Below, piece after piece: positions 10,501 to 19,052 of a DNA stretch of 37,349 nt (within the stretch, counting starts at the first letter, position 1; each line of letters opens with the position of its first letter). A program made the position numbers and the translations under genes. The DNA is taken from assembly GCA_038040485.1 (NCBI GenBank), contig JBBPIE010000045.1:1-37349 (forward strand), written 5' to 3'. The notes below the pieces were generated by a model. It worked only from the letters and a program-made list of their open reading frames with translations. It had not been told where the DNA came from and ran no database searches. Origin of the DNA: Onstottus_B arcticum. Its GTDB lineage: Bacteria > Acidobacteriota > Blastocatellia > UBA7656.

Positions 10501-13500
10501 ACCACATCGAGCCTCGACCAGAGCATGGTCCATACCAAAGGTCCATCGGCGCCGCCGTGGACCATCAGCCAGATGCGAGCGCTGGAACCCGTGCCTGTGA
10601 TCTTGCCGATGAATGACAACCTTGCGTGGGAGGACCCCGCGGGCAGCTCCTTCGTCATCACTCGATTCTCGGAAAAAGTCACTCAGGCGATTCGCGACTG
10701 GCGCAGCGAGACCGGCTCGACAACGGGTCCCTGGCTTTCGCAGAAACTCGTCGGTGGAGAGTCCGATGGTGACCAGCAAGTGGACCTCGCGAAGGGCGGT
10801 ATCCCGTGGAAGGCGATCTCGTCTCTGCTGCTTCCGATTCGGCTCGCCTCCATCCCGGACCCGTCGGGAGAGCCCGGCGAGATCCTGAAGGACATCTTCT
10901 CGCTCCTGGGGTCGGACGAGGCGAACCGTGCCGCGCTTCAGGCGCTCTTGAACGACCCCAAAGTCGCCGTCACAGCCGTGGATCTCTTGTATAGCCCGAG
11001 CCGCGGCACTTGGAAGTCCACCAAGATTCCACAGGTGTTGGTGCGCACTGATCTTTCGACCAGTAATGTTCCGGGCGTCGCTGCGCTGAACGCCGTGAAT
11101 GCGCCCGATTCTCCCCACTGCTCCAATTACGCCAAGCTTGGACAAGGCGGCGACCAACTGATGCGATTCCTGCGCCTCGTATGGGAGGTGTCGGTGGTCC
11201 ACAGCGATGGCTTCTATCTGCAGGTTGAGAATCTCGATCTCCAGATGTTCGACCAGGGGCCGGCGGATCTCATGCTGTTGGTGCGCTTTGGCACGGAAGG
11301 CAGCATTGTCCCGGCAACTGCTTACCAGAACTCGCTGGTTGGCGTGGCTCCGGAGGCGGGCAAGGCCATCTTCAGCACTCTAGCAAGCGATGCCGCGGGC
11401 ACTCCGGTTGAGACCTGGGCCGCGGCCTATCCCGGAGGTTCGGTGGGCTGGTCGATCACTTGGGATAATGCGCCGGACGAAGCCGACGCCAGCAGCGACC
11501 GTTTCCTCGACAGTCTCTACCAGATGGTGAGCTACCGGGTTGAGAAGGTCAACGGACAACCGATCGCAACCAGTTGGAGCCATCCGGTGGCAGCTCAGGA
11601 CGAGACTCCCGAGCAAGGCGGCAAGACTATCTGGACGTACCAAACGGCGTTCGAGACCGCACCCGTAACCGGCTCCAACAACCGCTACGCGGACGTTAAC
11701 GACACGTTTACCGTCCGTCTCTCTATCGAAGACATCTTCGGCAACACGCTGCCCGAGTCAATGCTCCCCACCACGGATTTGAAGGTGCTGTATAACGACG
11801 ACATCCTCGGACTCGGCGACTGGGTTGGAACCCAGGCCTTCTACCTGATCGCGGAAGGGGTTGGCGGCGGCGTCGAACTCAGACTGCAGCTTTCTTTAGA
11901 CACGACGCTTGTGACGGACTCGGAAGGCGAGATCGATCCCGAGCAATTGGCAAGGACCACGCTGCTCTACGAGCAGCTTGCCGACCAACTAACCGATCCA
12001 AACATGAAGGCGGCGGCAGATACCGGCAAGATTCTCGCCCCGGGACCGCTGAGCACGCTTACCAATGGGACGACGCTGCTATCCGGGCTTTCCAACTTCG
12101 TGAATCAGATAGTCGACTGGCTTAAAGCGGTCGCCTTGCTTAAAGCGGGAGGCCCCGGAGACGGACCGGCTCCGGTGACGCTGTCGATGAACGTCGTGAA
12201 GTCGCAGCCCACGCAATGGCCCGGCGACCTACAGGAGCTCGTGGTTACGTTGATCCTCGAGCGGGCGGGCGTTACCGACGAGATTGCTAAGAAGGCCCCC
12301 GAAGTCCGGCGAGTAGACTCGACGGTGCAGCCGGTGGAGGAACCAAGCAGCGACGAAGATCCAACCGGGCTTACTCCTTTCGCCGACAACTTCGAAACCG
12401 CTTATTACCCCTTCGACGGCCAGAAGGGTGTGGTCAAGGTAGCTACCGGGACCAACAGCGACCTGAGCAGCATGCGATTTGGACGGCGCAGCATTTGGCT
12501 CCAGCGCTGGGGAGTCGATGCCGGCACCGCGGTGAAGATCCTCAACGACACGAACGATCCGCCGGTCTTCTACGCGCCACCACCACTCTCTACGCAACTG
12601 ATTACTCGCACGGTCGAAGGCCTGCGCGAGTACGACCCAGGCAATCCGACCGTCTGGAAAGACGTCAGCCTGGTCTTCTCATCGACCGACATGGACCAGT
12701 GGGCGGCCAACTTCCTAGCCACAGTCGAGACCATCTTCAGTCCCCAAATGGCGTCGGCGGTGGCCGTGCAGTCGACGGCGAGCAACGAGCTTTATGATCC
12801 CTTCGTGGACCACAAGGAATCTCTAGCCGGCAGCATCTCGCAGAAGACGGATTACATCTATGACGAGGCCGCAGGTACCGGCGATCCCGGTTCGGCTAAG
12901 GAGACCTGGCGCCAGGCGCTCCTGCGAACGCTGGAGAACGACTACGGCTTCTCGGCCCTGACGCAGCTTAAGGCGCTGGTCACTCTGCACGGCAAGATCG
13001 AGCCCGACGGCGATCCGAACAATCCTCCGCAACTCTACGGTGCGGTCCAGGTGCCCGGAGAGCCCGCGGATCAAAAGCTGCCCTACTCTCTCACCCCTAC
13101 GAGACTGCCACTCGTGGAGGGCGCCAACTGGCTGAACTTCCTGGTTTCGGCGCAGGACCCAGCCGCGCAGCGTGCATTCACCCTCGACCTCGACTACGAG
13201 GTCAACCAGTTAGAGCATCTGCGCGACGGTGCAGCGTCGGCCTGCGGCTATACGCCCTCGAGCTGGCTCAGCTTTGTGCTTCAGCGGAACCCGGAACCGC
13301 TGCCACAGGGACAGGAAAATACGCTGACCCAGCCCATCGGCAGCACTCGCATCCCAATCCCGTTGCGGAGCTATCCGCCGTTGCCGAAGCTCTTCGCCAC
13401 GAGCGCTACTCAAAACGCGAACATCGGCGAGATCTCAAAGGCCCTCACATGGAAGTGCGCGGTCACCGTCGAACGTTCGAGCGCGGACCAGGACTCGTTG

Positions 13501-14577
13501 ACTCTGTCGCTGTCCTTCAACGAGACCGAAACGCTGGTGACGGCCAGCGAAGCGGCCGCGCCGTTGCTCGCTGCGGGCCGGCCCGAACCCGAGGATCTCT
13601 ACGCCGCGTTGGCGCGTTTCGTCTTCGAGTACCCTCAACTCAAGCCCTTGATCGATCAGGTTGTGGACGGAAGTCCCAATTCGATTACGGCCGTCCAGGA
13701 CTTCAGCGAACTGATCGCAGGCGCGGCGCTCACCTGGCCCAAGTGGCAGGCCCCGCAGGCACTAAAAGGCGGATTGCTACGGGCCGGCTCCACTTCCAAT
13801 TTGGAGGTCTGGAACTTCGAGATTCAGAACAAAGAGGACAGCGTCGATCTACAGGTTAAGGTGAGTAGTTCGCGAGGGCAGAATCCGTTGCCGTGGCCCG
13901 TCATCAAAGACTATACCAAGGTCTCGGAGACGGGCGAATTCGCCTCCTATCGACCCGACGGCGGAGTCAGCCTGACCACTCTGGAGCTGTCGTGGGATGG
14001 CTTGTACATCCTCGACTACCAGAATGTGCGGCCAAGCGCTTACACAGAGCGAAACGCCAACCTCGCAAAGCCGCCGCAGCAAACTAACCCGGCATTCGTG
14101 TACCGCACCGAAACAGTGACCTGGCCGACGCCAGTTGTCCCGCTTGTGAGCGTGGGTGATTTGATCAACCTGCCGTCCGGCTCATCGCTCAAGACGGCGG
14201 TTGTGGACATGCTTACGCAACTGTCAACTGCGCCGCAGGGCAGCCGCACCAACGGAACCGGCAAGCGACTGGATATCGAGACATCCATCGACTACCGCTA
14301 CCAGGTCTTGTTCCACAAAGACGATAGCGTCTTCAGTCTGTTGCCGGTGTTTCTGCTCAAGACCGGCGTCGTTCCCGGCGCCGTGGAACCGACCGCAGCC
14401 GAGATCGCTGGCAACCTTTCGGCCTGGCACAACAACACGCAGGCCGAGTCCGAGGAGGCCAGCCTGCGCTTCGTACTGACCATCTTCTCGACGACGATCG
14501 TGGACAGCCAGCCCCTGCCGCTGGCGCAGTTTCCGGGCTTGGTGATCCCAGTCCCCAAAGACGCAGGGTGGTGGTAG
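4552..14577 (+). CDS. Giant (~3341 aa) protein of unknown function with small-paralog N-terminal domain
   Basis: The frame is uninterrupted for 10 kb. ATG at 4552 is chosen over 4426 because MANTYLLNG aligns with the starts of the three small paralogs and AAGTGAGG lies 8 bases upstream. Residues 1-115 are the small-paralog domain. A Ser/Gly/Glu/Pro-rich linker follows (about 115-150), then a very long mostly beta region. A charged, proline-rich break lies near 1373-1410 (KKPDPPPGNGNGK). Residues ~1490-1650 are unusually rich in alternating hydrophobic/polar strands (VKASIKILFIKISFSFEMKL) and include a WWW run. The C-terminal half is acidic, with helical and beta segments, and ends DAGWW. There is no signal peptide, clear membrane helix, repeat array or catalytic motif that I recognise. 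Strong coding bias and conserved frame argue that it is functional; the role is unknown. Confidence 0.85.
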   Translation: MANTYLLNGTVSPIRVRVNTGPDIPLDALDIQSPTVNMTAKLGLASSPSQGVLGIGSNEVWVIISGVTTKWKVVIGPPVTIALDVQLIIFANQLQPKNTVGTAGFTITKMPSSLVAASGEGSETGEGSLDAAQPPSARRPPAVRGATSGELTFKVLASDAKGVLYEASNNNSSGDGVTWTYYYLFGSGGTQRPTLTLQESWDQIGAYVFLNAQEDRHTLLAELGTALSRQDTDFSRLAWRVSAGEYNIVQASTASAVAVDANFDIGGWRLLLRRNTTLSLDKGTPGILLQKASAEETISVQFVRNQDPQPIGTRPQEILLPLDGLHRGTLTLAWEWDHYKLGKDLGGNLRMFFGVDAESASVAQYPLFTPASDPGRFPTNNLPFFVYLQPLAPLDGSRTRLALDLELPNALTSKYLSSTTNAPVALKPAASSNGGLSAGFGFAKNTGLQESDRYLCPVGEFEVEAPGAADGSDRVQIRGGIAGTEYVLVEPGDRLSFENDKPAFAQSYQPQGGSPTELDDALTTSWVRVIHKNPPTAAQTGEIVDTSYCAQSSASTYFGAAADGSPYAYPIAVGASLVQFKKPVEGDALFPMLPYGGVFYQNEEEGIPNPNPNLSAKELGSIEQQVVARDRRGQLKPYFDMTYGPIFFDTSTNIAFNGGFARTPLGLLAELNRAGSGPPSGTIKSILLARSPQISTQLLSLNADLNNKVVNPVFTNTVLNDNLFLVATDAQALEPFANKITLGDFTFRMDLGESASQTIALFKFVPGVSARTLIGDTDAWDTLIKDPTPEKIEAIQGRLEHYLEVADPDKGGELYADFRRMIDDPNWNGVLFFNVALDYKELPLDIQILLGGIQGPLFAHHFGVTINQVAEGSGQMKLDQSSLFSVINYKADFVPPPSRPNFQVLLFNVRYANSKLAVFDSQIAFSIKDLFGNPVTLKKPAPLDKPASGTIVIDGVYTLFEDGTGSLVFSTKELRSFVYDVETGKLRVCEAQSVTAATLVPVTRSVTGDTTIASSQFKLSGLLAFKSGIGGDLFSYGKVENDVPEEGLAIAGYAFAMDTEIKGDQATLKPITTFLDGLRVDQVLSKARDESLKRTFPSAIEAVTITPAGLRPTNIGEWKVKVDGSSFDAAPKYSLTFNVPLGTLGNLLSTKTDLTAQLFVGWVPGGAPNQADTVGLVLRLPAQVAGPSGFQFEGIISSGFEYVQLNRFKFRSGTGGADTQIYCLLFVHYQGFLLNMLLNYTTGPKDLGLFGGPSDPGGSNALYFAGKSVDSTWKGPTLSILLDEVPSVFLGRSYAIKTDPTNPNVINDVFDKLNLLTPKTVEEFASLIYANASLYNSDAGIAFGLKFSFKSIALTAVLHDSTFYGAQIKITPEKKPDPPPGNGNGKLLTQGGTALVSADEEKKKSFKDQIKDFTFTIIYRKVSDNVGVWSADIYLNLGQINIGAFQLSLPNFSISIWTNGDWRFAIGWPFEGSGATPITVQFQAGPFPIIAKCGFYLGKLSSAAAPAQFGTKFNLIWTFGLGIAAGVGKEWKSGPFKAGASLILGLTVQGFLASFSGNINDDGVDYWWWGISLSLTGNVFGKVDFKVIVVDVSLTVTITIAFAFETKHSSPLTMTAQVKVKASIKILFIKISFSFEMKLDIFSFTFGSGPVAKLSGPTPTAVLESASQPSLVMRPRSFDPVLVREVRIRAAAVEARAAGSPAAFVVAAAKVELSIGFVLQPTSISDDAISWAPQGVGTLVITTGDQATPFGKLAAGLAQWLIAAYGGTGTFQQQLEAVTVALQAGLFDSQVSTALEETFVFSIGTTLSQDTAVVSMPVHPTLRIEYGGSPVHVATDATPRSSFGARRVPSNYFEMIAAYFSGTPAANALQAAPEGTESTAGTVFDQYFVMLAQQLIQLLEETGAPDLQTALAELDLGDLGGFVSRFLMAGVRLPDPDHQNTLEALYILTGQQFPLKQVDGKWLLESKMVGTALTPAWIKVQTDTTSSLDQSMVHTKGPSAPPWTISQMRALEPVPVILPMNDNLAWEDPAGSSFVITRFSEKVTQAIRDWRSETGSTTGPWLSQKLVGGESDGDQQVDLAKGGIPWKAISSLLLPIRLASIPDPSGEPGEILKDIFSLLGSDEANRAALQALLNDPKVAVTAVDLLYSPSRGTWKSTKIPQVLVRTDLSTSNVPGVAALNAVNAPDSPHCSNYAKLGQGGDQLMRFLRLVWEVSVVHSDGFYLQVENLDLQMFDQGPADLMLLVRFGTEGSIVPATAYQNSLVGVAPEAGKAIFSTLASDAAGTPVETWAAAYPGGSVGWSITWDNAPDEADASSDRFLDSLYQMVSYRVEKVNGQPIATSWSHPVAAQDETPEQGGKTIWTYQTAFETAPVTGSNNRYADVNDTFTVRLSIEDIFGNTLPESMLPTTDLKVLYNDDILGLGDWVGTQAFYLIAEGVGGGVELRLQLSLDTTLVTDSEGEIDPEQLARTTLLYEQLADQLTDPNMKAAADTGKILAPGPLSTLTNGTTLLSGLSNFVNQIVDWLKAVALLKAGGPGDGPAPVTLSMNVVKSQPTQWPGDLQELVVTLILERAGVTDEIAKKAPEVRRVDSTVQPVEEPSSDEDPTGLTPFADNFETAYYPFDGQKGVVKVATGTNSDLSSMRFGRRSIWLQRWGVDAGTAVKILNDTNDPPVFYAPPPLSTQLITRTVEGLREYDPGNPTVWKDVSLVFSSTDMDQWAANFLATVETIFSPQMASAVAVQSTASNELYDPFVDHKESLAGSISQKTDYIYDEAAGTGDPGSAKETWRQALLRTLENDYGFSALTQLKALVTLHGKIEPDGDPNNPPQLYGAVQVPGEPADQKLPYSLTPTRLPLVEGANWLNFLVSAQDPAAQRAFTLDLDYEVNQLEHLRDGAASACGYTPSSWLSFVLQRNPEPLPQGQENTLTQPIGSTRIPIPLRSYPPLPKLFATSATQNANIGEISKALTWKCAVTVERSSADQDSLTLSLSFNETETLVTASEAAAPLLAAGRPEPEDLYAALARFVFEYPQLKPLIDQVVDGSPNSITAVQDFSELIAGAALTWPKWQAPQALKGGLLRAGSTSNLEVWNFEIQNKEDSVDLQVKVSSSRGQNPLPWPVIKDYTKVSETGEFASYRPDGGVSLTTLELSWDGLYILDYQNVRPSAYTERNANLAKPPQQTNPAFVYRTETVTWPTPVVPLVSVGDLINLPSGSSLKTAVVDMLTQLSTAPQGSRTNGTGKRLDIETSIDYRYQVLFHKDDSVFSLLPVFLLKTGVVPGAVEPTAAEIAGNLSAWHNNTQAESEEASLRFVLTIFSTTIVDSQPLPLAQFPGLVIPVPKDAGWW

Positions 14578-14651
14578 GGACACTGAGTGGTGGTAGGATT
14601 TCTCCGGTGAGCAGGCCGGCTTCTTCGCCGGCCTGCCACTCTTTTCACGAG

Positions 14652-14822
14652 ACCGCGTAGCGGTGACCTCTCGATAGACTGGCTAGCCGGGCGCGGACCG
14701 GACCGCTTTAGCGGTTACCTGTTCACCTCGGCTGGTGTGTGAACGCGCAGAAAGGTAACCGCTACGCGGCCCTGAATGCGGAATGATCCTGGCCAATCTA
14801 TCGAGAGGTCACCGCTACGCGG
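14652..14822. repeat. Nested palindromic element, copy A
   Basis: The ends are inverted repeats: CCGCGTAGCGGTGACCTCTC on the left and its near-complement on the right, each continuing through TCGATAGA/TCTATCGA. Within the element are four CCGC-(3-4 nt)-GCGG palindromes starting at 14653, 14703, 14759 and 14812, about 50-56 bases apart. The left two are followed by GTGACC or GTTACC and the right two preceded by GGTAA or GGTCA, so the halves are mirror images. It lies between the stops of the giant gene and the ADOP gene, which converge. A structured, possibly terminator-like or REP-type mobile repeat is inferred. Confidence 0.85.
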
Positions 14823-14873
14823 CTACGAGGCCGACCCGGAAACCGCTCAGCTCGCTGAGCAGAGCTCAGCCGT

Positions 14874-17327
14874 TTACTCCGAACGCAGCACCTGCATGAC
14901 GTCCACGCGTGACGCACGGGCAGCGGGCAGCAGCGACGCGAGGATCGCCGCGGTCACGAGAAGCGTTGCCGCTCCAGCGATCGGCAGCACACCCGGCATC
15001 TGAATCGCGCCGAACAGGCCACTCGCCAACTGCGTCAGCGCAATTCCAACGAGCGCACCGGCAATGATTCCCGCGGCGGCTATCACCGCGCCCTCGCCCA
15101 GGACGCGCGCCAGCAGGCGACGCGGCTCTGCTCCGATGGCGAGCCGGATGCCGAACTCACGCATTCGTGCGCTCACCGAAAACGCCAGCACACCGGCAAC
15201 GCCGACGATTGCGATCGTCAGCGCCACGAGCGCGAAGCCTCCGAAGACAAGTGCGTTCAGTCGATTGGGTGCGAGCACCTCGGCGCGTACGTCCTCAAGG
15301 GTTGCCGCGCGTTCGACCGGCTGGTCCGCCGACCTCTCGCGAATGATGCGCGTGATCGACGCCACCAGCCCGTACGGATCTTCCATCTGCGTGTGCACGA
15401 ACAGCCGCCCCCCGTACCCAAACTGGCCAGACGGGTGATAGACCGTCGTTGCGGGCCCGGGCACGATGTTCTCGTCGTCAAGGTCCGCGGCGACGCCCAC
15501 GATCCGCCGCGGCTCACCGCTGACGCCGCCGAACTGCTGTAGGAGCCGATCGGTCCACATCAGCCCTCGGTTGACGGCGTCCTCGACGCTCGGGAACATC
15601 CGCTGTGCTGCGCTCTGGCTCACGATAACGACCTTTTCGCCGTCGGGCCTGTCGCTCTCATTGAAATCTCGGCCGGCGATTATCGGCACACCCAGTGATG
15701 CGAAGAATCCAGGCGACACGGTTCGGATGCGGCCGCGCGGATCTTCCTCACCGTCCGCTCTGGCGTACCCTTCGACCGAGAATTGAAATGAGTACGATTC
15801 ACGCGCATCCCGCCAGGGCACCGACGATCCAAGCGACACGCGATTAACGCCGGGCAGCTCCTCAATCTGCCGCATGACGTCCTGGTAGAATGCGCCGGTT
15901 TGATCCGGCGTTCGGCCGTAGGACATCTCCGGCACATCCACCGCAAGCACCTGCCGCGTTTCGAAGCCAGTAGGAGCGCGTTGCAGCGCGATAAGCGTCG
16001 TCAACAGCGCGCCGGCGCCCGCAAGCAGCACGAACGACGCGGCGATCTGCATGACCGCAAACAGCCGGAGGCGGCGGTTCGTTCCCGGCGTGATGCGAAC
16101 GCTTCCGTTGGAGAGTCCCAGGCCGCCGGCGGCGGCCGACGGCAGACGCGGCACAAACGCGAGCAGCACCGCTGCCGCCAATGCCAGGCCCACACCTACC
16201 CAAAGCACGCTTGCATCGACTGTCAGACCGACGGCTCGAACAGAGAACCGAGACGCGTATCGGCCCAGGATTGGCACCATCCCGAGCGCAACGGCCACAC
16301 CGAGAATTGCTCCGATGCCGCAGAGCAGCAGGCTTTCCGCGAGCAGCGTTCGGCGCAACGCGGCCGCAGTCGCGCCCAGCGCCGCCCGTATTGCCAGCTC
16401 GCCTTCCCGCCGGACCGATCGGGCCAGGATCAGGTTTGCGACGTTGGAGCACGCAATGATGAAGATCAGCGCCGATGCGGCCAGCAAAAGAAGGAGCACC
16501 GTTCGCGCCGGCGACGTGATCTGATCCCGCAGCAGCTTCGCTTCGATCTGAAAGCGGGACTTCTGCGGGTACTCCTCGGGGTGTTCCTCGAGAAGGGCGC
16601 CGTGGACGGCGCGCAGCTCAGCGCGCGCCGCTTCGAGATCCGCGCCGGGCGCAAGCCGCCCGAACAGCTCAGTCATCCGATGGGCGCGGCCCGTCACCAT
16701 CGTTGCCGACATATGGTGCGGGCTCGTGACGACGTTCGCGATGATCTCGGTTTCTTCCGGATAAGGCACGGATGGTTCAAGGACGCCGATGATCGTTGCT
16801 GAACGCACGCCCAGGCGCACCGTTTTGCCGATGACGTTGGGATCGCTCCCAACACCGGTGGTCCAGAAGCGATGCGTCAACACCGCCACGCCCGCGGCAT
16901 TCGGGCCATCGTCTGTGGCGTCGATGAGGCGGCCGAGCACGGGCCGCAGACCCATCACGTCGAAGTACGAGCCGCCGACCACTCCTGAGCGAACCACACG
17001 AGGCTCGCCAAGACCGACCATCGTGAATTCGATGGTCGAGAAGTCGCCAAGCGCGGTCACCGTCGTCATTCGTTCTCGCAGATCGATGAGTTCCGGCACC
17101 GAGAACGCGATGTTCTCGACATCGATGCCCGGTGCGCTCTGGCGGATGTAGATCAGCCGCGATTCGTCTCGATTGACGAGTGGCCGCAGAAGTACGACCT
17201 GGACGACGCTGAACATCGCCGCGTTGGCGCCAATACCCAGCCCGAGCGTCAAGATGACGGTCAAAGCCAGCCCCTTTGCGCGGGTAAGCGATCGGAACGC
17301 AAATCTCAAGTCGGCGATGAAGCTCAT
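14874..17327 (-). CDS. ADOP-type duplicated FtsX/MacB permease without ATPase
   Basis: This 817-residue inner-membrane protein starts MSFIADLRFAFRSLTRAKG after a strong AGGAGG site. The N-terminal membrane helix with LGIGANAAMFSVV.. is followed by a MacB-type periplasmic core domain (about 50-245) and an FtsX block (about 275-385). A second copy follows: helix near 420-445, a second periplasmic domain ('VPEMSYGRTPDQTGAFYQDV', 470-660) and a terminal FtsX block with FGIRLAIGAEPRRLLARV and the last helix before ASRVDVMQVLRSE. Duplicated permeases of ~800 aa encoded without an ABC ATPase are the 'acidobacterial duplicated orphan permease' group. It follows the DUF885-like gene with 24 bases between and is probably cotranscribed. 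Substrate unknown. Confidence 0.9.
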   Translation of the reverse strand: MSFIADLRFAFRSLTRAKGLALTVILTLGLGIGANAAMFSVVQVVLLRPLVNRDESRLIYIRQSAPGIDVENIAFSVPELIDLRERMTTVTALGDFSTIEFTMVGLGEPRVVRSGVVGGSYFDVMGLRPVLGRLIDATDDGPNAAGVAVLTHRFWTTGVGSDPNVIGKTVRLGVRSATIIGVLEPSVPYPEETEIIANVVTSPHHMSATMVTGRAHRMTELFGRLAPGADLEAARAELRAVHGALLEEHPEEYPQKSRFQIEAKLLRDQITSPARTVLLLLLAASALIFIIACSNVANLILARSVRREGELAIRAALGATAAALRRTLLAESLLLCGIGAILGVAVALGMVPILGRYASRFSVRAVGLTVDASVLWVGVGLALAAAVLLAFVPRLPSAAAGGLGLSNGSVRITPGTNRRLRLFAVMQIAASFVLLAGAGALLTTLIALQRAPTGFETRQVLAVDVPEMSYGRTPDQTGAFYQDVMRQIEELPGVNRVSLGSSVPWRDARESYSFQFSVEGYARADGEEDPRGRIRTVSPGFFASLGVPIIAGRDFNESDRPDGEKVVIVSQSAAQRMFPSVEDAVNRGLMWTDRLLQQFGGVSGEPRRIVGVAADLDDENIVPGPATTVYHPSGQFGYGGRLFVHTQMEDPYGLVASITRIIRERSADQPVERAATLEDVRAEVLAPNRLNALVFGGFALVALTIAIVGVAGVLAFSVSARMREFGIRLAIGAEPRRLLARVLGEGAVIAAAGIIAGALVGIALTQLASGLFGAIQMPGVLPIAGAATLLVTAAILASLLPAARASRVDVMQVLRSE

Positions 17328-17351
17328 AGGGCCTCCTATTGCAAGGGTTCC

Positions 17352-19052
17352 TCAATTCGACGCGAGCATACGCCTGACATCCTCAGGCAGCTCTCCTGTC
17401 AGTTCCCAGCGAAGCAGCGACGCAGGCACAAGACCAGCCGCATTAAACGAGTCCATAAATTGTTTCATACGGAAGCTGCCGTCAAGCTGCATCTTGCGCG
17501 CCGCCAGCAACATCTCGATCTGCTTCTTTCCGATAAGATAGCTAGTCCCGTAACCAGGCTGTTGCAGATAAAGATGCTGCTCTGCGCGCACTAGATTCCC
17601 CTTCAAACTGAGCCAACCACGCGGTGTGTTTTGCGAGGTGAACTCCGCCGCCCGTTCGAGCGTGAATTCGCCACTGATCATCCGAAGGCCCCCTAAAGCT
17701 CGGGCCGCTCGTTGAGCGATTAAGACATAAATCAACTCGCGCGATCGCGGCTTCGCTTCAAACATTCCCGCCTGCATCATTAACTCTTCCCAGGCAGTGG
17801 CGAGCCCCTCGGTACGCGTGTCGAAGATATTGTAGAGCAGCGCGCCTCGGCGGATCGGGTCCGCGTGAGGCTCATGTTCCATCTGCGCGAGGTCGAACCA
17901 ATGATACCCGTGGGTGCGCATCACTTCGGGATCGCGGTAATCGACTTCGCCGAAGAACTCGCGGGGACCGGGATTGAACTTGCCGATCTGCTCACGCAAC
18001 GCCGGATCCATGTACTCTTTTACTGTGAGAATCTCACGCTCTCTTAGGAAGGACATGTATTCGGTAACCGCGGCGTTGAATCGTTGCGAATGTTCGCTCT
18101 CGCTTGCAACCACGCTCTGTTGCGGAAGGCTTTTGTTCTTTTCTTCTTCGAGCGCTAGAAAAGCACGTGCTCGCGCCAGCTCGCTCTCCATCAGAGCAAC
18201 CTCTTGTTGCCAGGTGTAGGGTACAAGCTGAACGTTCTTCAGGTACCAGTCATAGTTCTCAACGCCGATCCCGGACGGGGCGGTCTTTGAAGGAGCCTGT
18301 GATTCGAGCCACCCAACAAACTGATCCGTGGCTTCCTTCGCCCGCGCAACGTCAGACTTGAGCTCCGCCGAGGTGTTGCCGATGAGGATTGCCAGACGAT
18401 TCAAGGCTGAGCTTTGTTCTCTCACGTCCCTGGTTCCATAGATCCAGAGGTCCCTTCCGTTTCCGACGAGATTCTTCCGCGCTTGTTCGAGGAGTTTTGG
18501 GATAATGCGAAGAGCCGAGTGCATTTCTGTGGCGCGTTCAGGGGTCAATGGGAATTTATGATTCCAGATCTCGACTGCACCGTAGGCGTGGGGGCCCTCG
18601 CGCGCCGGCTGGTCGCTCCGATCCATGAAGACAGTCACGTAGAAACCGGGATTGCTTGGCCAGGGTCTGAGCACACGATGGTCGAAGTCGAGCCCGTTCA
18701 TCTCTGCCCGCACGACATGCCAATCAACTTGCTGGCTGACGGGCCAACCGTTGGTTTCGATGGCGGCGAGGCGGCGTTTGTAAGCAGGGAGTTCCCGATG
18801 CTGAGCGGACATCGCTGGCGCGGAATAATCCGGAACGCCGTCAATGAGTTTAGGCAACTGAAACGCTCGCCATTCAGCAAAGAGTCTCGTCAGATCCGCA
18901 AAGGAGGATTTCTTCTGTTGAGCCATGGTAGTAACCGAGAAGAAGAGAAGAGCAAGTGCGAAGACCAACTTCAGCCGGGATGACTGATTTGAGGACAGCA
19001 GCGCGATCCGCCGGATAAGGTTGTCGATGTTCGCATGCCTCTGAGGGTTCAT
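17352..19052 (-). CDS. Exported DUF885-like protein
   Basis: This 566-residue protein has a basic N-terminal stretch and then a hydrophobic signal segment (LKLVFALALLFFSVTTMAQ, about residues 28-46), suggesting secretion. An internal start nearer this segment is possible, because the region before ATG at 19052 has only a weak ribosome binding site. The mostly helical body and the C-terminal 'RRGALLYNIFDTRTEGLATA' with 'PGYGTSYLIGKKQIE' resemble DUF885 family proteins, some of which are zinc peptidases. The usual HExxxGH zinc motif is not present; the closest stretch is MEHEPHADP, so catalytic activity is doubtful. It is the first gene of a minus-strand pair with the ADOP permease. Confidence 0.65.
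   Translation of the reverse strand: MNPQRHANIDNLIRRIALLSSNQSSRLKLVFALALLFFSVTTMAQQKKSSFADLTRLFAEWRAFQLPKLIDGVPDYSAPAMSAQHRELPAYKRRLAAIETNGWPVSQQVDWHVVRAEMNGLDFDHRVLRPWPSNPGFYVTVFMDRSDQPAREGPHAYGAVEIWNHKFPLTPERATEMHSALRIIPKLLEQARKNLVGNGRDLWIYGTRDVREQSSALNRLAILIGNTSAELKSDVARAKEATDQFVGWLESQAPSKTAPSGIGVENYDWYLKNVQLVPYTWQQEVALMESELARARAFLALEEEKNKSLPQQSVVASESEHSQRFNAAVTEYMSFLREREILTVKEYMDPALREQIGKFNPGPREFFGEVDYRDPEVMRTHGYHWFDLAQMEHEPHADPIRRGALLYNIFDTRTEGLATAWEELMMQAGMFEAKPRSRELIYVLIAQRAARALGGLRMISGEFTLERAAEFTSQNTPRGWLSLKGNLVRAEQHLYLQQPGYGTSYLIGKKQIEMLLAARKMQLDGSFRMKQFMDSFNAAGLVPASLLRWELTGELPEDVRRMLASN

Noticed and set aside
15900..16802. Plus-strand frame of 300 codons
   Set aside because: Entirely antisense to the ADOP permease; very Arg/Gln/His-rich, a typical shadow of GC-rich coding DNA.
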